A DNA stretch of 37,381 nucleotides, taken from NCBI RefSeq assembly GCF_019131995.1, contig NZ_JAHONA010000022.1:1-37381 (forward strand). The letters are read 5' to 3'. Positions 26,283 to 34,652 of the stretch are shown piece by piece. The number at the start of each line of letters is the position of its first letter. Within the stretch, counting starts at the first letter, position 1. The DNA comes from Collinsella aerofaciens. GTDB lineage: Bacteria; Actinomycetota; Coriobacteriia; Coriobacteriales; Coriobacteriaceae. The position numbers were made by a program, and so were the translations under genes. The notes under the pieces are model-generated. The model saw only the letters and a program-made list of their open reading frames with translations, was not told where the DNA came from and ran no database searches.

Positions 26283-29153
26283 ATGAGTCGCCGCAACACC
26301 GAGCTGCTCTTGCTCATCGCCTCGGCGTTCCCCGTCATCCTGCTGTATGCGATGTACGTCCTCACCGCGGGCGCTGCCATCTCCTTTGAGACGCTCGCCG
26401 TACCGATCGGCCTCTTTGCCGCCTTTGCCGCGGCCCACATTGCCGTGCGCATCTTGGCGCCCGGTGCCGACCCCGCCATCCTGCCCATCGTATTTATACT
26501 TTCGGGCATCGGCATCACGTTCGTGACGCGTCTCGCCCCCGCCCTCGCCATCTCACAGCTCATCATCCTGTTTGTCTCGGTGGCGCTCATGGTGGGAACG
26601 CTTGCACTAGTCAAAAACCTCGACGTGGTCATGCGCTACAAGTACACCTTTGGCATCATCGGCATCATTCTGCTGATGCTGCCTATCTTTATCGGCACCA
26701 CGATCTCGGGCTCCAAGCTGTGGATTCGCATCGCGGGCTTTACCATCCAGCCCGGCGAGTTCGCCAAGGTCTTTATCGTCCTGTTCCTGGCCGGCTACTT
26801 GGCCGAGAACCGCGAGTTGCTCTCCATCTCCAACCGCAAGATCCTGGGCTTTAAGATCCCTCGTCTGCGACTGCTGCTGCCGCTGTTTGCCGTGTGGGGT
26901 GTGTGCCTGCTCGTCGTCGTCTTCGAACGCGACCTGGGTTCGGCCGTGCTGTTCTACACCATCTTCTTGCTGATGCTCTACGTTGCCACGGGACGATTCT
27001 CGTATGTCGTTATCGGTCTTGCGCTCTTGGCCGTTGGAGCCGTGGGCGCCTACAAGTTCCTGTCGCACGTTCAGGTGCGTTTCCAGGTTTGGGTCGATCC
27101 GTTTAAGGACGCCCAGGGCCAGGGCTACCAGATCGTCCAGTCGCTCTTCTCGCTTGCCGATGGCGGTCTGGTCGGTGTTGGCATCGGCAACGGCATGGCC
27201 AACAACATCCCTGTCGTCGAGTCCGACTTTATCTTCTCGGCTATCGGCGAGGAGATGGGCCTTTTGGGCGGCGGCGCCGTGCTCATCCTGTTTATGCTCT
27301 TTGCCGTGCGTGGCCTCACCACGGCTGCCCGCGCTAAATCCGACCTCGCTGCCTTTAGCGCCACGGGCCTTACGGCCGCCATCAGCTTCCAGGCCTTCTT
27401 GATCGTTGGCGGCGTAACCCGCCTGATTCCGCTGACCGGCGTCACCCTGCCCTTTATGAGCCAGGGCGGCTCCTCGCTGCTGGCGAGCTTCATCATCGTC
27501 GCGCTCCTGCTGCGCGCCGGTGACGAGGCGACCGGACGCGAGGCCGAGCTTACCGGCACCGGCACCATGGCCGCCATCACCGATGATCAGGTCGCATCTG
27601 CCGCCGCCCCGACGGGCACGCGCTTTGCCACCTCGTCTTCCTACGGCAGCGGCAGCCATTCCGTCGGCTCGCGCATGCGCCGTCGCCTGCTCGACACGCC
27701 TGAATCCGGTGTGCTCGGCCGCGTTGCGCTCGCCAACCGTCTAACCCGCGCGGTGCTCGCCTTTACGGCGCTGTTCGCCATCCTTATCGGCAACCTCACC
27801 TATGTCCAGGTCATCAAGGCCAAGGACTATCAGGACATGCCAACCAACAACCACACCATCGCCCGCTCCAAGTACATCCAGCGCGGCTCCATCATCACGT
27901 CCGATGGCGTGACGCTGGCCGAGTCTCTGCAGCAGGAGGACGGCACCTACGCCCGCTCCTACCCCAACGGCAACATGGCCGCGCACGTGGTGGGCTACGT
28001 AAGTCAGCAGTACGGCACCGCCGGCATCGAGGCCGTCATGAACGACACGCTCACCGGCTCCAAGGATTACTCCAGCTGGAACAACGCCATCGCGTCGCTT
28101 GCAGGCCAAACCCAGCCGGGCAACACCGCCAAGCTCACCATCGACTCGCGCATCCAGACGGCCGCCGAGCAGGCGCTCAAGGGCTTTAAGGGCGCCGTGG
28201 TGGTCTTGGATCCGCGCACCGGCGCAGTCCTCGCGTGCGCCAGCTCGCCCACCTACGACAACACCAACATCGACGCGCTGCTGCAGACGGGCGGCGGCGA
28301 GGACGGCTCCATGTACGACCGCGCCATGGACGCGCTGTACACCCCGGGTTCCACCTTTAAGGTCGTCACGCTTTCCGCCGCACTCGAGACCGGAACCGCC
28401 AGCCTCACGAGCACCTATCAGGCACCCGGCTCCATGGACATCGGCAACGCGCCGGTCACCAACGACGCCAACGAGAGCTACGGCACCATCAGCCTGCAGC
28501 AGGCCTTTGCCGTCTCCTCCAACGTCGTCTTTGGCCAGGTGGCCAACGAAGTGGGCGCAAACACGCTCGTGCAGTTTGCCAACGCCTTTGGCTACGGCCA
28601 GAAGCTCGGCCAGGACCTGACCTCCACGGCCTCCATCATGGCCGATCCGTCGCTCATGACCGAGTGGGAGACCGCCTGGGCAGGTGCCGGCCAGCCCGTC
28701 GGCATGGACCACACGCCCGGCCCGCAGACCACGGTCATGCAAAATGCCGTGATCGCCGCGGCCATCGCCAACAGCGGTGTGGTCATGGACCCGTTCTTTG
28801 TTTCCCAGGTGCTCGCACCGGACGGAACCGTGGTCAAGACCACGCAGTCCCGCTCGCTGGGCCAGGCCGTCAGCTCTGCCACGGCCGACCAGGTCAAGCA
28901 GGCCATGCTCGCCGTCGTCCAGTCCGGCACCGGCACCGATGCCCAGATTCCGGGCGTCAAGGTTGCCGGCAAGACCGGCTCGGCCGAGACCGGCGGCACC
29001 AACGTCAACTCGATGTTTATCGGCTTTGCACCCTACGATTCACCCACGGTCGCCATCTCGGTGGCCTTGGAGGATTACGACCAACACGACGTCAAGGCGG
29101 CCAAGATCGCCGGCATCGTCCTGACTGCGGCACTCGCCGCCCAGGGAGCGTGA
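26283..29153 (+). CDS. SEDS glycosyltransferase / class B penicillin-binding protein fusion (RodA-PbpA)
   Basis: 956 aa from ATG 26283 (AAAGGGAG upstream). The first ~420 residues are a SEDS (FtsW/RodA) membrane polymerase with about ten helices, GSKLWIRIAGFTIQPGEFAK, the Asp-containing loop VWVDPFKDAQGQGYQ and PFMSQGGSSLLASF. A linker (about 420-475) leads to another membrane helix (AVLAFTALFAILIGNLTYVQ) and a transpeptidase. The catalytic set is complete: S690-T-F-K693, S745-S-N747 and K897-T-G. One chain thus holds both glycan polymerisation and peptide cross-linking, which are two neighbouring genes (rodA, pbpA) in most actinobacteria. It lies between pstP and pknB. Confidence 0.93.
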   Translation: MSRRNTELLLLIASAFPVILLYAMYVLTAGAAISFETLAVPIGLFAAFAAAHIAVRILAPGADPAILPIVFILSGIGITFVTRLAPALAISQLIILFVSVALMVGTLALVKNLDVVMRYKYTFGIIGIILLMLPIFIGTTISGSKLWIRIAGFTIQPGEFAKVFIVLFLAGYLAENRELLSISNRKILGFKIPRLRLLLPLFAVWGVCLLVVVFERDLGSAVLFYTIFLLMLYVATGRFSYVVIGLALLAVGAVGAYKFLSHVQVRFQVWVDPFKDAQGQGYQIVQSLFSLADGGLVGVGIGNGMANNIPVVESDFIFSAIGEEMGLLGGGAVLILFMLFAVRGLTTAARAKSDLAAFSATGLTAAISFQAFLIVGGVTRLIPLTGVTLPFMSQGGSSLLASFIIVALLLRAGDEATGREAELTGTGTMAAITDDQVASAAAPTGTRFATSSSYGSGSHSVGSRMRRRLLDTPESGVLGRVALANRLTRAVLAFTALFAILIGNLTYVQVIKAKDYQDMPTNNHTIARSKYIQRGSIITSDGVTLAESLQQEDGTYARSYPNGNMAAHVVGYVSQQYGTAGIEAVMNDTLTGSKDYSSWNNAIASLAGQTQPGNTAKLTIDSRIQTAAEQALKGFKGAVVVLDPRTGAVLACASSPTYDNTNIDALLQTGGGEDGSMYDRAMDALYTPGSTFKVVTLSAALETGTASLTSTYQAPGSMDIGNAPVTNDANESYGTISLQQAFAVSSNVVFGQVANEVGANTLVQFANAFGYGQKLGQDLTSTASIMADPSLMTEWETAWAGAGQPVGMDHTPGPQTTVMQNAVIAAAIANSGVVMDPFFVSQVLAPDGTVVKTTQSRSLGQAVSSATADQVKQAMLAVVQSGTGTDAQIPGVKVAGKTGSAETGGTNVNSMFIGFAPYDSPTVAISVALEDYDQHDVKAAKIAGIVLTAALAAQGA

Positions 29154-29285
29154 TGCCCGTGATCGAATCGGACACCCGGGGCGCGCCGCGGCCTAAGGGC
29201 TAGCGGCAATGCGCCACATGGCCCCAGCGGCCACACAGTAGGTACTACACACATCGTTGAGCGAATAGTTATGTTAGGAGCAGGA

Positions 29286-31247
29286 ATGGAACAGAGGGTC
29301 CTCGGGGGAAGATACCTCCTCAAGGATAAGGTAGGAACAGGCGGCATGGCGACCGTCTACCGTGCACAGGACCAGGTTCTCGACCGCACGGTAGCCGTCA
29401 AGATCATGCTGCCGCAGTATGCTGGCGACGCAACCTTCGCCGCACGCTTTAAGCAGGAGGCCCAGGCAGCAGCCGGTCTCTCCTCCCCCTATATCGTGGG
29501 CGTCTACGATTGGGGCAAGGACGGCGACACCTATTACATCGTCATGGAGTACCTGCGCGGAACCGACCTTAAGAGCGGCATCAAGAGCCACGGCGCCCTC
29601 GACCCCAAGAAGGTCGCCCAGATCGGCTCGCAGATTAGCTCCGCGCTTTCGGTCGCCCACAAGCACGAGATCATCCACCGCGACATTAAGCCGCAGAACA
29701 TCATGGTGCTGCCCGACGGCAACATCAAGGTGATGGACTTTGGCATCGCGCGCGCCAAGAACAGCCACCTCACGCAAGACAACAACGTGCTGGGAACCGC
29801 CCACTACGTCAGCCCCGAGCAGACCCGCGGTCAGGACCTCGGCCCCACCTCGGATATCTACTCGCTGGGCGTCGTGATGTACGAGTGCGCCACTGGCCGC
29901 GTTCCCTTTGACGGTGACGACGCTATCTCGGTCGCACTCAAGCAGGTCAACGAGCTGCCTATTCCGCCGAGCCAGATCAACTCCGGTGTCGACGCCGACC
30001 TTGAGCGCATCATCCTCAAGTGCATGGAGAAGGACCCGGCAAACCGCTTCCAGACCGCCGACGAGCTGCGTCAGGTGCTCAACAGCTACCTGTCGGGCCG
30101 TGCCGTCAACGTCTCGGAGCCCACGCGCATCATCGGTGCCCCCGGTGAGCTGGGCGCCACCAAGACTCGCGAGCTTTCCGATCAGACGCGCGCCATGGTG
30201 CGTCCCGTCTCGGGCGTGAGCGGCCAAAATACCGCCCGTAGCTCGGTTTCGGGCTCCACCGGCTCCTACGAGGTCGAAAAGCCCAAATCCAACAAGAACA
30301 AGATCATCGCCGCCGTGGTGGCAGCCGTTGCCGTCATCGGCATCATGGTGGCCTTTGCCACAGGACTCTTTGGCGGCGAGCAGGTCACCGTGCCCGATGT
30401 GCTGGGCAAGGACCAGCAGACTGCCGTCGAGCTGATCAAGGAAGCCGGCCTCGAGGTCGGCACCATCGACCAAAGCTACAACGACGATGTCGACGAGGGC
30501 AAGGTCGCCGAGCAGACGCCCAACGGCAACACCAAGAAGACCAAGGGCACCAAGGTGAACCTGGTAATCTCCAAGGGCCCCAAGCCCTCCGAAAAGGTTG
30601 AGGTTCCCAAACTTGTCGGCCTGACCAAGGACCAAGCAGAAGCCGCACTGGCAAGCGTTGGCCTGAAGGGCAACGCCTCCGAGGAGGCCAACGAGGCTGA
30701 TGAGGGCCAGGTCTTTGAGCAGGGCACCGAAGCCGGTAAGGAAGTCGCGAAGGGCACGACCATCTCGTACAAGGTCTCGAGCGGCCCGGATACCACGTCC
30801 GTCCCCGACCTGACCGACATGACCGAGGCCCAGGCGCGCAACGCCCTCGATATGGCAGGCTTTGGCGTCGACGTGAGCTACCAGGAGAACGACTCGGTTA
30901 CCGAGGGCACCGTGATCAGCTGGAACCCCAGCGGCAAGCAGAAGCCCGGCGCCACGATTACCGTCGTCATTGCCAAGAAGTCCGGCAAGGCCTCCGTCCC
31001 GGGCAACCTGTACGGCAAGAGCATCTCCGCCGCCGTTACCGCGCTCAACAACGCCGGTTTCTATAACATTGGCTTCTGTGACCAGAACGGCAATCCCGTA
31101 AGCGGTAACGAGGATGCCACCGTTACGGGCGTCTCCCCCACTGGCAAGCAGTCCACCGACAGCACGATTACGCTGACGGTCGCACTTTCTGGCTCGGGCT
31201 CTGGCTCTGGCTCGGGCACGGGTGACGATTCCGGTACGACCAACTAG
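29286..31247 (+). CDS. pknB: PASTA-domain Ser/Thr protein kinase PknB
   Basis: 653 aa from ATG 29286 (AGGAG 5 nt upstream); an in-frame start at 29271 has no site. The kinase domain (1-275) has GTGGMATVY, VAVKIM, HRDIKPQN (H131-R132-D133), MDFGIA and GTAHYVSPEQ with the activation-loop Thr. A membrane helix lies at about 340-360 (IIAAVVAAVAVIGIMVAFAT). Four PASTA repeats outside the cell follow, each starting V-P (VTVPDVLGKD, VEVPKLVGLT, TSVPDLTDMT, ASVPGNLYGK), and then a Ser/Gly tail. PASTA repeats bind muropeptides or lipid II, so this is the receptor kinase of the cluster. Confidence 0.96.
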   Translation: MEQRVLGGRYLLKDKVGTGGMATVYRAQDQVLDRTVAVKIMLPQYAGDATFAARFKQEAQAAAGLSSPYIVGVYDWGKDGDTYYIVMEYLRGTDLKSGIKSHGALDPKKVAQIGSQISSALSVAHKHEIIHRDIKPQNIMVLPDGNIKVMDFGIARAKNSHLTQDNNVLGTAHYVSPEQTRGQDLGPTSDIYSLGVVMYECATGRVPFDGDDAISVALKQVNELPIPPSQINSGVDADLERIILKCMEKDPANRFQTADELRQVLNSYLSGRAVNVSEPTRIIGAPGELGATKTRELSDQTRAMVRPVSGVSGQNTARSSVSGSTGSYEVEKPKSNKNKIIAAVVAAVAVIGIMVAFATGLFGGEQVTVPDVLGKDQQTAVELIKEAGLEVGTIDQSYNDDVDEGKVAEQTPNGNTKKTKGTKVNLVISKGPKPSEKVEVPKLVGLTKDQAEAALASVGLKGNASEEANEADEGQVFEQGTEAGKEVAKGTTISYKVSSGPDTTSVPDLTDMTEAQARNALDMAGFGVDVSYQENDSVTEGTVISWNPSGKQKPGATITVVIAKKSGKASVPGNLYGKSISAAVTALNNAGFYNIGFCDQNGNPVSGNEDATVTGVSPTGKQSTDSTITLTVALSGSGSGSGSGTGDDSGTTN

Positions 31248-31299
31248 TCGCCACCCCACCGCTCATCACGGCTCTCGCCGCAAACATATTCGCTCAACG

Positions 31300-31336
31300 G
31301 CGCCCGCTTGCTCCCCCGCAAGCGGGCGCTTTATTT
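31300..31336 (+). terminator. Terminator after pknB
   Basis: GCGCCCGCTTG (31300-31310) and CAAGCGGGCGC (31319-31329) form an 11-bp stem followed by TTTATTTAT. Confidence 0.85.
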
Positions 31337-31362
31337 ATCGACAGACCATGGCCCCTTAGCAA

Positions 31363-31390
31363 CGCAAAGAGGCCCGCAAAAGCGAGCCTC
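31363..31390 (-). terminator. Terminator of the Amadori-compound operon
   Basis: On the minus strand GAGGCTCGC and GCGGGCCTC (31382-31390 and 31369-31377, one mismatch) enclose TTTT and are followed by TTTGCG. It lies just past the broken kinase-like gene and opposite the pknB terminator. Confidence 0.65.
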
Positions 31391-31424
31391 CCAGGTGACA
31401 ACAGAATATGTAATGCAGTAATTA

Positions 31425-31687
31425 CTGGCCGCAGAACTTCACCATGATCTCGACCATGGACTCTTGCCTATGGACAAAATGTCCATAGGCAAGGAGATGA
31501 AAGAGTAAGGACAACGCCCTCTAAAAGAAGGCCGTATATGAAGATTGCATATCCCTTTTGCCTTCATATACTCAAGAAGCACCCCTCGAAGCGCTCCTGA
31601 GAGGCCCCCTTGGATGCAACCCAGGGGATCCAGATTCTGGTAGACATCGGCGCAGCAAAATCCTGCCGCGCAGGCACGAACGGACAT
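31425..31687 (-). pseudogene. Broken PfkB-like kinase gene
   Basis: A good ribosome site (AGGAG) precedes ATG 31687, which begins MSVRACAAGFCCADVYQNLD, like the first strand of PfkB sugar kinases. The expected glycine-rich substrate motif does not follow. Instead the frame runs through unrelated residues to a stop at 31439. In a neighbouring frame the last codons read MVEIMVKFCGQ and end in a TAA at about 31425, which looks like a genuine gene end. Two hairpins lie between (31463-31493 and 31535-31572). I read it as a kinase gene that lost its middle to a deletion or insertion. The assignment rests on about 20 residues. Confidence 0.5.
31463..31493. repeat. Perfect 13-bp hairpin
   Basis: CTTGCCTATGGAC (31463-31475) and its exact complement (31481-31493) flank AAAAT. 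There is no U-tail on either strand. Confidence 0.7.
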
Positions 31688-31741
31688 CTTGACTCCTAAC
31701 GCAATGCGGGGCGCCCCAAGACACCCCGCCACGACAAAAAA

Positions 31742-32614
31742 CTAGTTCTCGTAGACCAGCGGGTGGCCCCAACTGCCCTCGATCTTGCAGGTCTCCGCCG
31801 CAAAACCGGCAGCGAAGTCCAAGCTCTCGCGAATCGCGGCCTCGCCGCACTCGCCGGCCTTCTTCTTGGAAAGATAGGTGACCAAAAACGCCGTCAGCAG
31901 TGAATCGCCGGCCGCCATAGCGTCTTTGAGCTCCTCGGGCGCCACGGGCTTGATGCCCTGCTCGTAGAAGTTTTCGCCGTCATAGGCGACGGAGCCCTTG
32001 CTCCCGCGCGATGCGCATACGATTTGAGGGCCAAGGGCCTTCACCCACTCGAGCTTCGCCTTGATATCCTCCAGGGAAGCGTCGCCCATGGACATAAAGG
32101 CGTACGTCACAAATGGCGCAATCTGCCCGAAGTACTCGTCGGTGGAGTCATCGGAGAAGTCGAAGCTGATAGGCACGCCGGCAGCCTTGATCTTGGGGAG
32201 CTCGCGCTCGGTGAAGCAGTAGTTGCCGCTGTGCACCAAATCGAAGCCGCTGACGTACTCGGCGGCGAAGCGGTCTATCACGTAGCGCATGTCGCCACGT
32301 ATGCCGCCTTCATTGGAGCCCAGGAAGATACGGTCCCCGGTCTCGTCAACGGTCACGCGAGCGGCGCCGTTGACGCCCAGGACCTGCTGGCAGCGAAGAA
32401 GCTCGACGCCCTCGTCCTCGAGCGATGCTATAACGTGCTCGGCCTCCTCATCTGATCCGAAGATTCCCATGTAGGCGCTGCGATCGACGCCGAGCTTCTT
32501 GGCGAAGACGGCGAAGTTAACTGCATTGCCGCCGGGATACATGGTCTTGATGTGCTCGTACTTATCGACAACGTTGTCTCCAAAGCCAAGCACGCTTATA
32601 GGATAGGCTGCCAT
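31742..32614 (-). CDS. frlD: PfkB-family kinase, fructoselysine 6-kinase-like
   Basis: 290 aa from ATG 32614 (GGAG 6 nt upstream; a start at 32626 has no site). Ribokinase-fold features are GFGDNVVDKYEHI, the substrate-binding YPGGNAVNFAVFAKKLG, SFDFSDD and the anion-hole/catalytic region AMAAGDSLLTAFL, which keeps the Asp although the usual GAGD reads AAGD. The end (AAETCKIEGSWGHPL) resembles E. coli FrlD, which phosphorylates fructoselysine or another Amadori compound on C6. The deglycase and epimerase genes upstream support that role. The precise sugar-amine substrate is not determined by sequence. Confidence 0.8.
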   Translation of the reverse strand: MAAYPISVLGFGDNVVDKYEHIKTMYPGGNAVNFAVFAKKLGVDRSAYMGIFGSDEEAEHVIASLEDEGVELLRCQQVLGVNGAARVTVDETGDRIFLGSNEGGIRGDMRYVIDRFAAEYVSGFDLVHSGNYCFTERELPKIKAAGVPISFDFSDDSTDEYFGQIAPFVTYAFMSMGDASLEDIKAKLEWVKALGPQIVCASRGSKGSVAYDGENFYEQGIKPVAPEELKDAMAAGDSLLTAFLVTYLSKKKAGECGEAAIRESLDFAAGFAAETCKIEGSWGHPLVYEN

Positions 32615-32713
32615 GGTTATCTCCATTCAGGTAAACCGCCGTGGTTACGGCGAGCAGACGGGGCGCGAGGGATTCGCACGTCTCAACGCGCCTCGCGCCC
32701 CGTTTTAAAATCG

Positions 32714-33682
32714 CTAGTACTTCTCGATGCCCATGTAACGACGCACGTCCGGGTGATGGTCGAACACCTTGCCGCGAGCGGAGCGCAGCTCACAGTTCAT
32801 CGCGTAGAACAGGATTGGATCAAGGAACGCGCGAACGCTCGCCGGTACTTGGTCCATGCCGTACTCCATGGCGTCGAGCACCATAAGAGTGTCGGTATGG
32901 GTCTCGAGGAATGCGAGGGCGCGCTCATCCATGGCTCGGCACTCACTAGAAGACATCTGCAGGAAGTAGAAGACTCCGGGCTCGGTCACCTCGAAGGGGC
33001 CGTGGAAGTACTCGCCGGAGTGGATATAGGCGCAGCTCTGCCACTGCATCTCCATAAGCGAGCAGATAGCGAAGCCATAGGCCTGGCTAAACACGGGACC
33101 GGACCCCAAGATATACAGGAACTTGTGGTCCTGGCACAGGGCGGCAAAACGGTCGCAGAGTTCGGCGTTGACCTTCTCGCGAGCTGCAGGCAGGATCTGG
33201 TCCATCTTGGCGATGCCTTCGTACATGTCGGCAAGGTCGGCATAACCTTCCTGCTGATCCAGGAGCTCGGAAGCGAGAGCCAAAGAGATGCCGGCGGGCA
33301 CCTCCGCCTGCGGAACTCCCTCGCCCCACGGATATACCCAGCACGTCCACTCACCGTTATCGATGCCGGAACCCGCGTTGTCCGTCTGCACGATAACGGT
33401 CGCGCCCGCCGCCTTGGCGATCGAGCACGCATCGATTACCTCGGGGGTGTTGCCGGAGTGGCTGCAAGCGATGACAAGGGACTTTTCGCCCAGGCGCTTG
33501 GGACGCATGATATCGAACTCGCGGGCGGTATACGCCTCGCTGGCAAACGTAGTCGCCTCGCGCTTGAGCAGCTCGTGGGCGGGCAGCAGGTCGATGAGGG
33601 AGCCGCCGCAGGCAACCCAGAAGACGCTATCGAAACCGCCCTTTTCAGCGATTGCGTCGGCGATAAGATCATGTGCGTTCAT
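32714..33682 (-). CDS. frlB: SIS-domain deglycase, fructoselysine-6-phosphate deglycase-like
   Basis: 322 aa from ATG 33682 (AAGGAAG upstream). Two SIS domains are visible: VFWVACGGSLIDLLPAHELL with ACSHSGNTPEVIDA in the first, and LYILGSGPVFSQAYGFA with SGEYFHGPFEVTEPGV in the second. The C-terminal VFDHHPDVRRYMGIEKY matches the FrlB ending closely. FrlB splits the phosphorylated Amadori product into glucose 6-phosphate and the free amine (lysine). It acts directly after the kinase encoded downstream. Related deglycases act on glucoselysine or fructose-asparagine, so the exact substrate remains open. Confidence 0.82.
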   Translation of the reverse strand: MNAHDLIADAIAEKGGFDSVFWVACGGSLIDLLPAHELLKREATTFASEAYTAREFDIMRPKRLGEKSLVIACSHSGNTPEVIDACSIAKAAGATVIVQTDNAGSGIDNGEWTCWVYPWGEGVPQAEVPAGISLALASELLDQQEGYADLADMYEGIAKMDQILPAAREKVNAELCDRFAALCQDHKFLYILGSGPVFSQAYGFAICSLMEMQWQSCAYIHSGEYFHGPFEVTEPGVFYFLQMSSSECRAMDERALAFLETHTDTLMVLDAMEYGMDQVPASVRAFLDPILFYAMNCELRSARGKVFDHHPDVRRYMGIEKY

Positions 33683-33782
33683 TGTTATTCTTCCTTTCGA
33701 TACGGCGGACGAATCCGCCAACGTTTACTGCGAGTCTTCTCGTCAAGCGTGTTGACTTCCCCACGCGAATGGGAGCTACGCG

Positions 33783-34640
33783 CTAGTCGACAAAATACCT
33801 CTCGAAGGCGTCCATGTTGTGCCGGTCCGCTGCTGCGGGATCATCGAAATACCTTCCATCGGTGATCTCCTGGCCAAGATAGCCCTCGAACCCATGCGCG
33901 TTGAGGACGCGTACGAAATCGTCCATACTGTGCTTTCCATCGCCCCAAACCAGATGGCCATATGGGTCGCCATCAATGAAGCGCATGTTCCTTATGGCAC
34001 CATCGCCAAACTCGGCAAACCACTCTTCAAGGCTCTCGCCGGCGACTCCCATAGCGGTAGTGTCCACCATTGGAGTAAGGTGCGGGCTGGCTACTTGGTC
34101 AAGCATGCGCCTGGCGTCCGCGAGTGTAACCACCAAGTTGCTCTCTTCCGGCCTCAGGCTCTCCATGCAGAGGGTCACGCCGTGCTCGCCGGCATAGTCC
34201 GCAAGAATCGCCAAGTGCTCGGCAGAGCGCTTCCAAGCCTCCTCGCGGTCCTCGTCCCAATCGCCCCAACCGGAGTTGATGGACATATACGGGGCGCCGA
34301 GCACCTCGGCGAGCTCGATGCCGTGCTTAAAGTAAGCGAGGCTCCGCTGCGCGTGGAGGGGCTTTCTGGCAGCGTACTGCCACGGATACACCACGTTCTC
34401 CGGACACAGGGAGCTCACGGAGAGTCCGCGGGACTCGATCTTGCGGCGAAGCTCGTCGGCCTCGAAATACCCCGTGTGGTCCAGCGTCACGTGCGGCTCG
34501 GCCGCCCAAAGCTCGATGGTTTTGAAGCCAAGGCGCTGCTGAGCATCAAGGAAGTAATCGAGCGACCACATGATGTAGTGAATGTTCATGCCGGCGACCT
34601 GCTCGCGACGCAGACGGGGTGTGGAAGCGCTTAAATCCAT
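33783..34640 (-). CDS. frlC: Sugar-phosphate isomerase/epimerase (FrlC-like)
   Basis: 285 aa from ATG 34640, with AGGAGGTG just upstream; the GTG at 34649 lies inside that site. It is a TIM-barrel (AP endonuclease 2 fold) protein with IELWAAEPH, VYPWQYAARK, a metal-site ESLRPEESNLV, MVDTT, RFIDGDPYGHLVWGDGKHSM and GQEITDGRYF. The Glu/Asp/His/Glu metal ligands appear to be kept. FrlC interconverts psicoselysine and fructoselysine in E. coli, extending the substrate range of the pathway. It lies between transporter and deglycase in the operon. It could also be another ketose 3-epimerase. Confidence 0.75.
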   Translation of the reverse strand: MDLSASTPRLRREQVAGMNIHYIMWSLDYFLDAQQRLGFKTIELWAAEPHVTLDHTGYFEADELRRKIESRGLSVSSLCPENVVYPWQYAARKPLHAQRSLAYFKHGIELAEVLGAPYMSINSGWGDWDEDREEAWKRSAEHLAILADYAGEHGVTLCMESLRPEESNLVVTLADARRMLDQVASPHLTPMVDTTAMGVAGESLEEWFAEFGDGAIRNMRFIDGDPYGHLVWGDGKHSMDDFVRVLNAHGFEGYLGQEITDGRYFDDPAAADRHNMDAFERYFVD

Positions 34641-34652
34641 GCTGGGCACCTC

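Noticed and set aside
29274..31259. 661-codon minus-strand frame opposite pknB
   Set aside because: Antisense shadow; the plus strand holds an unmistakable PASTA kinase.
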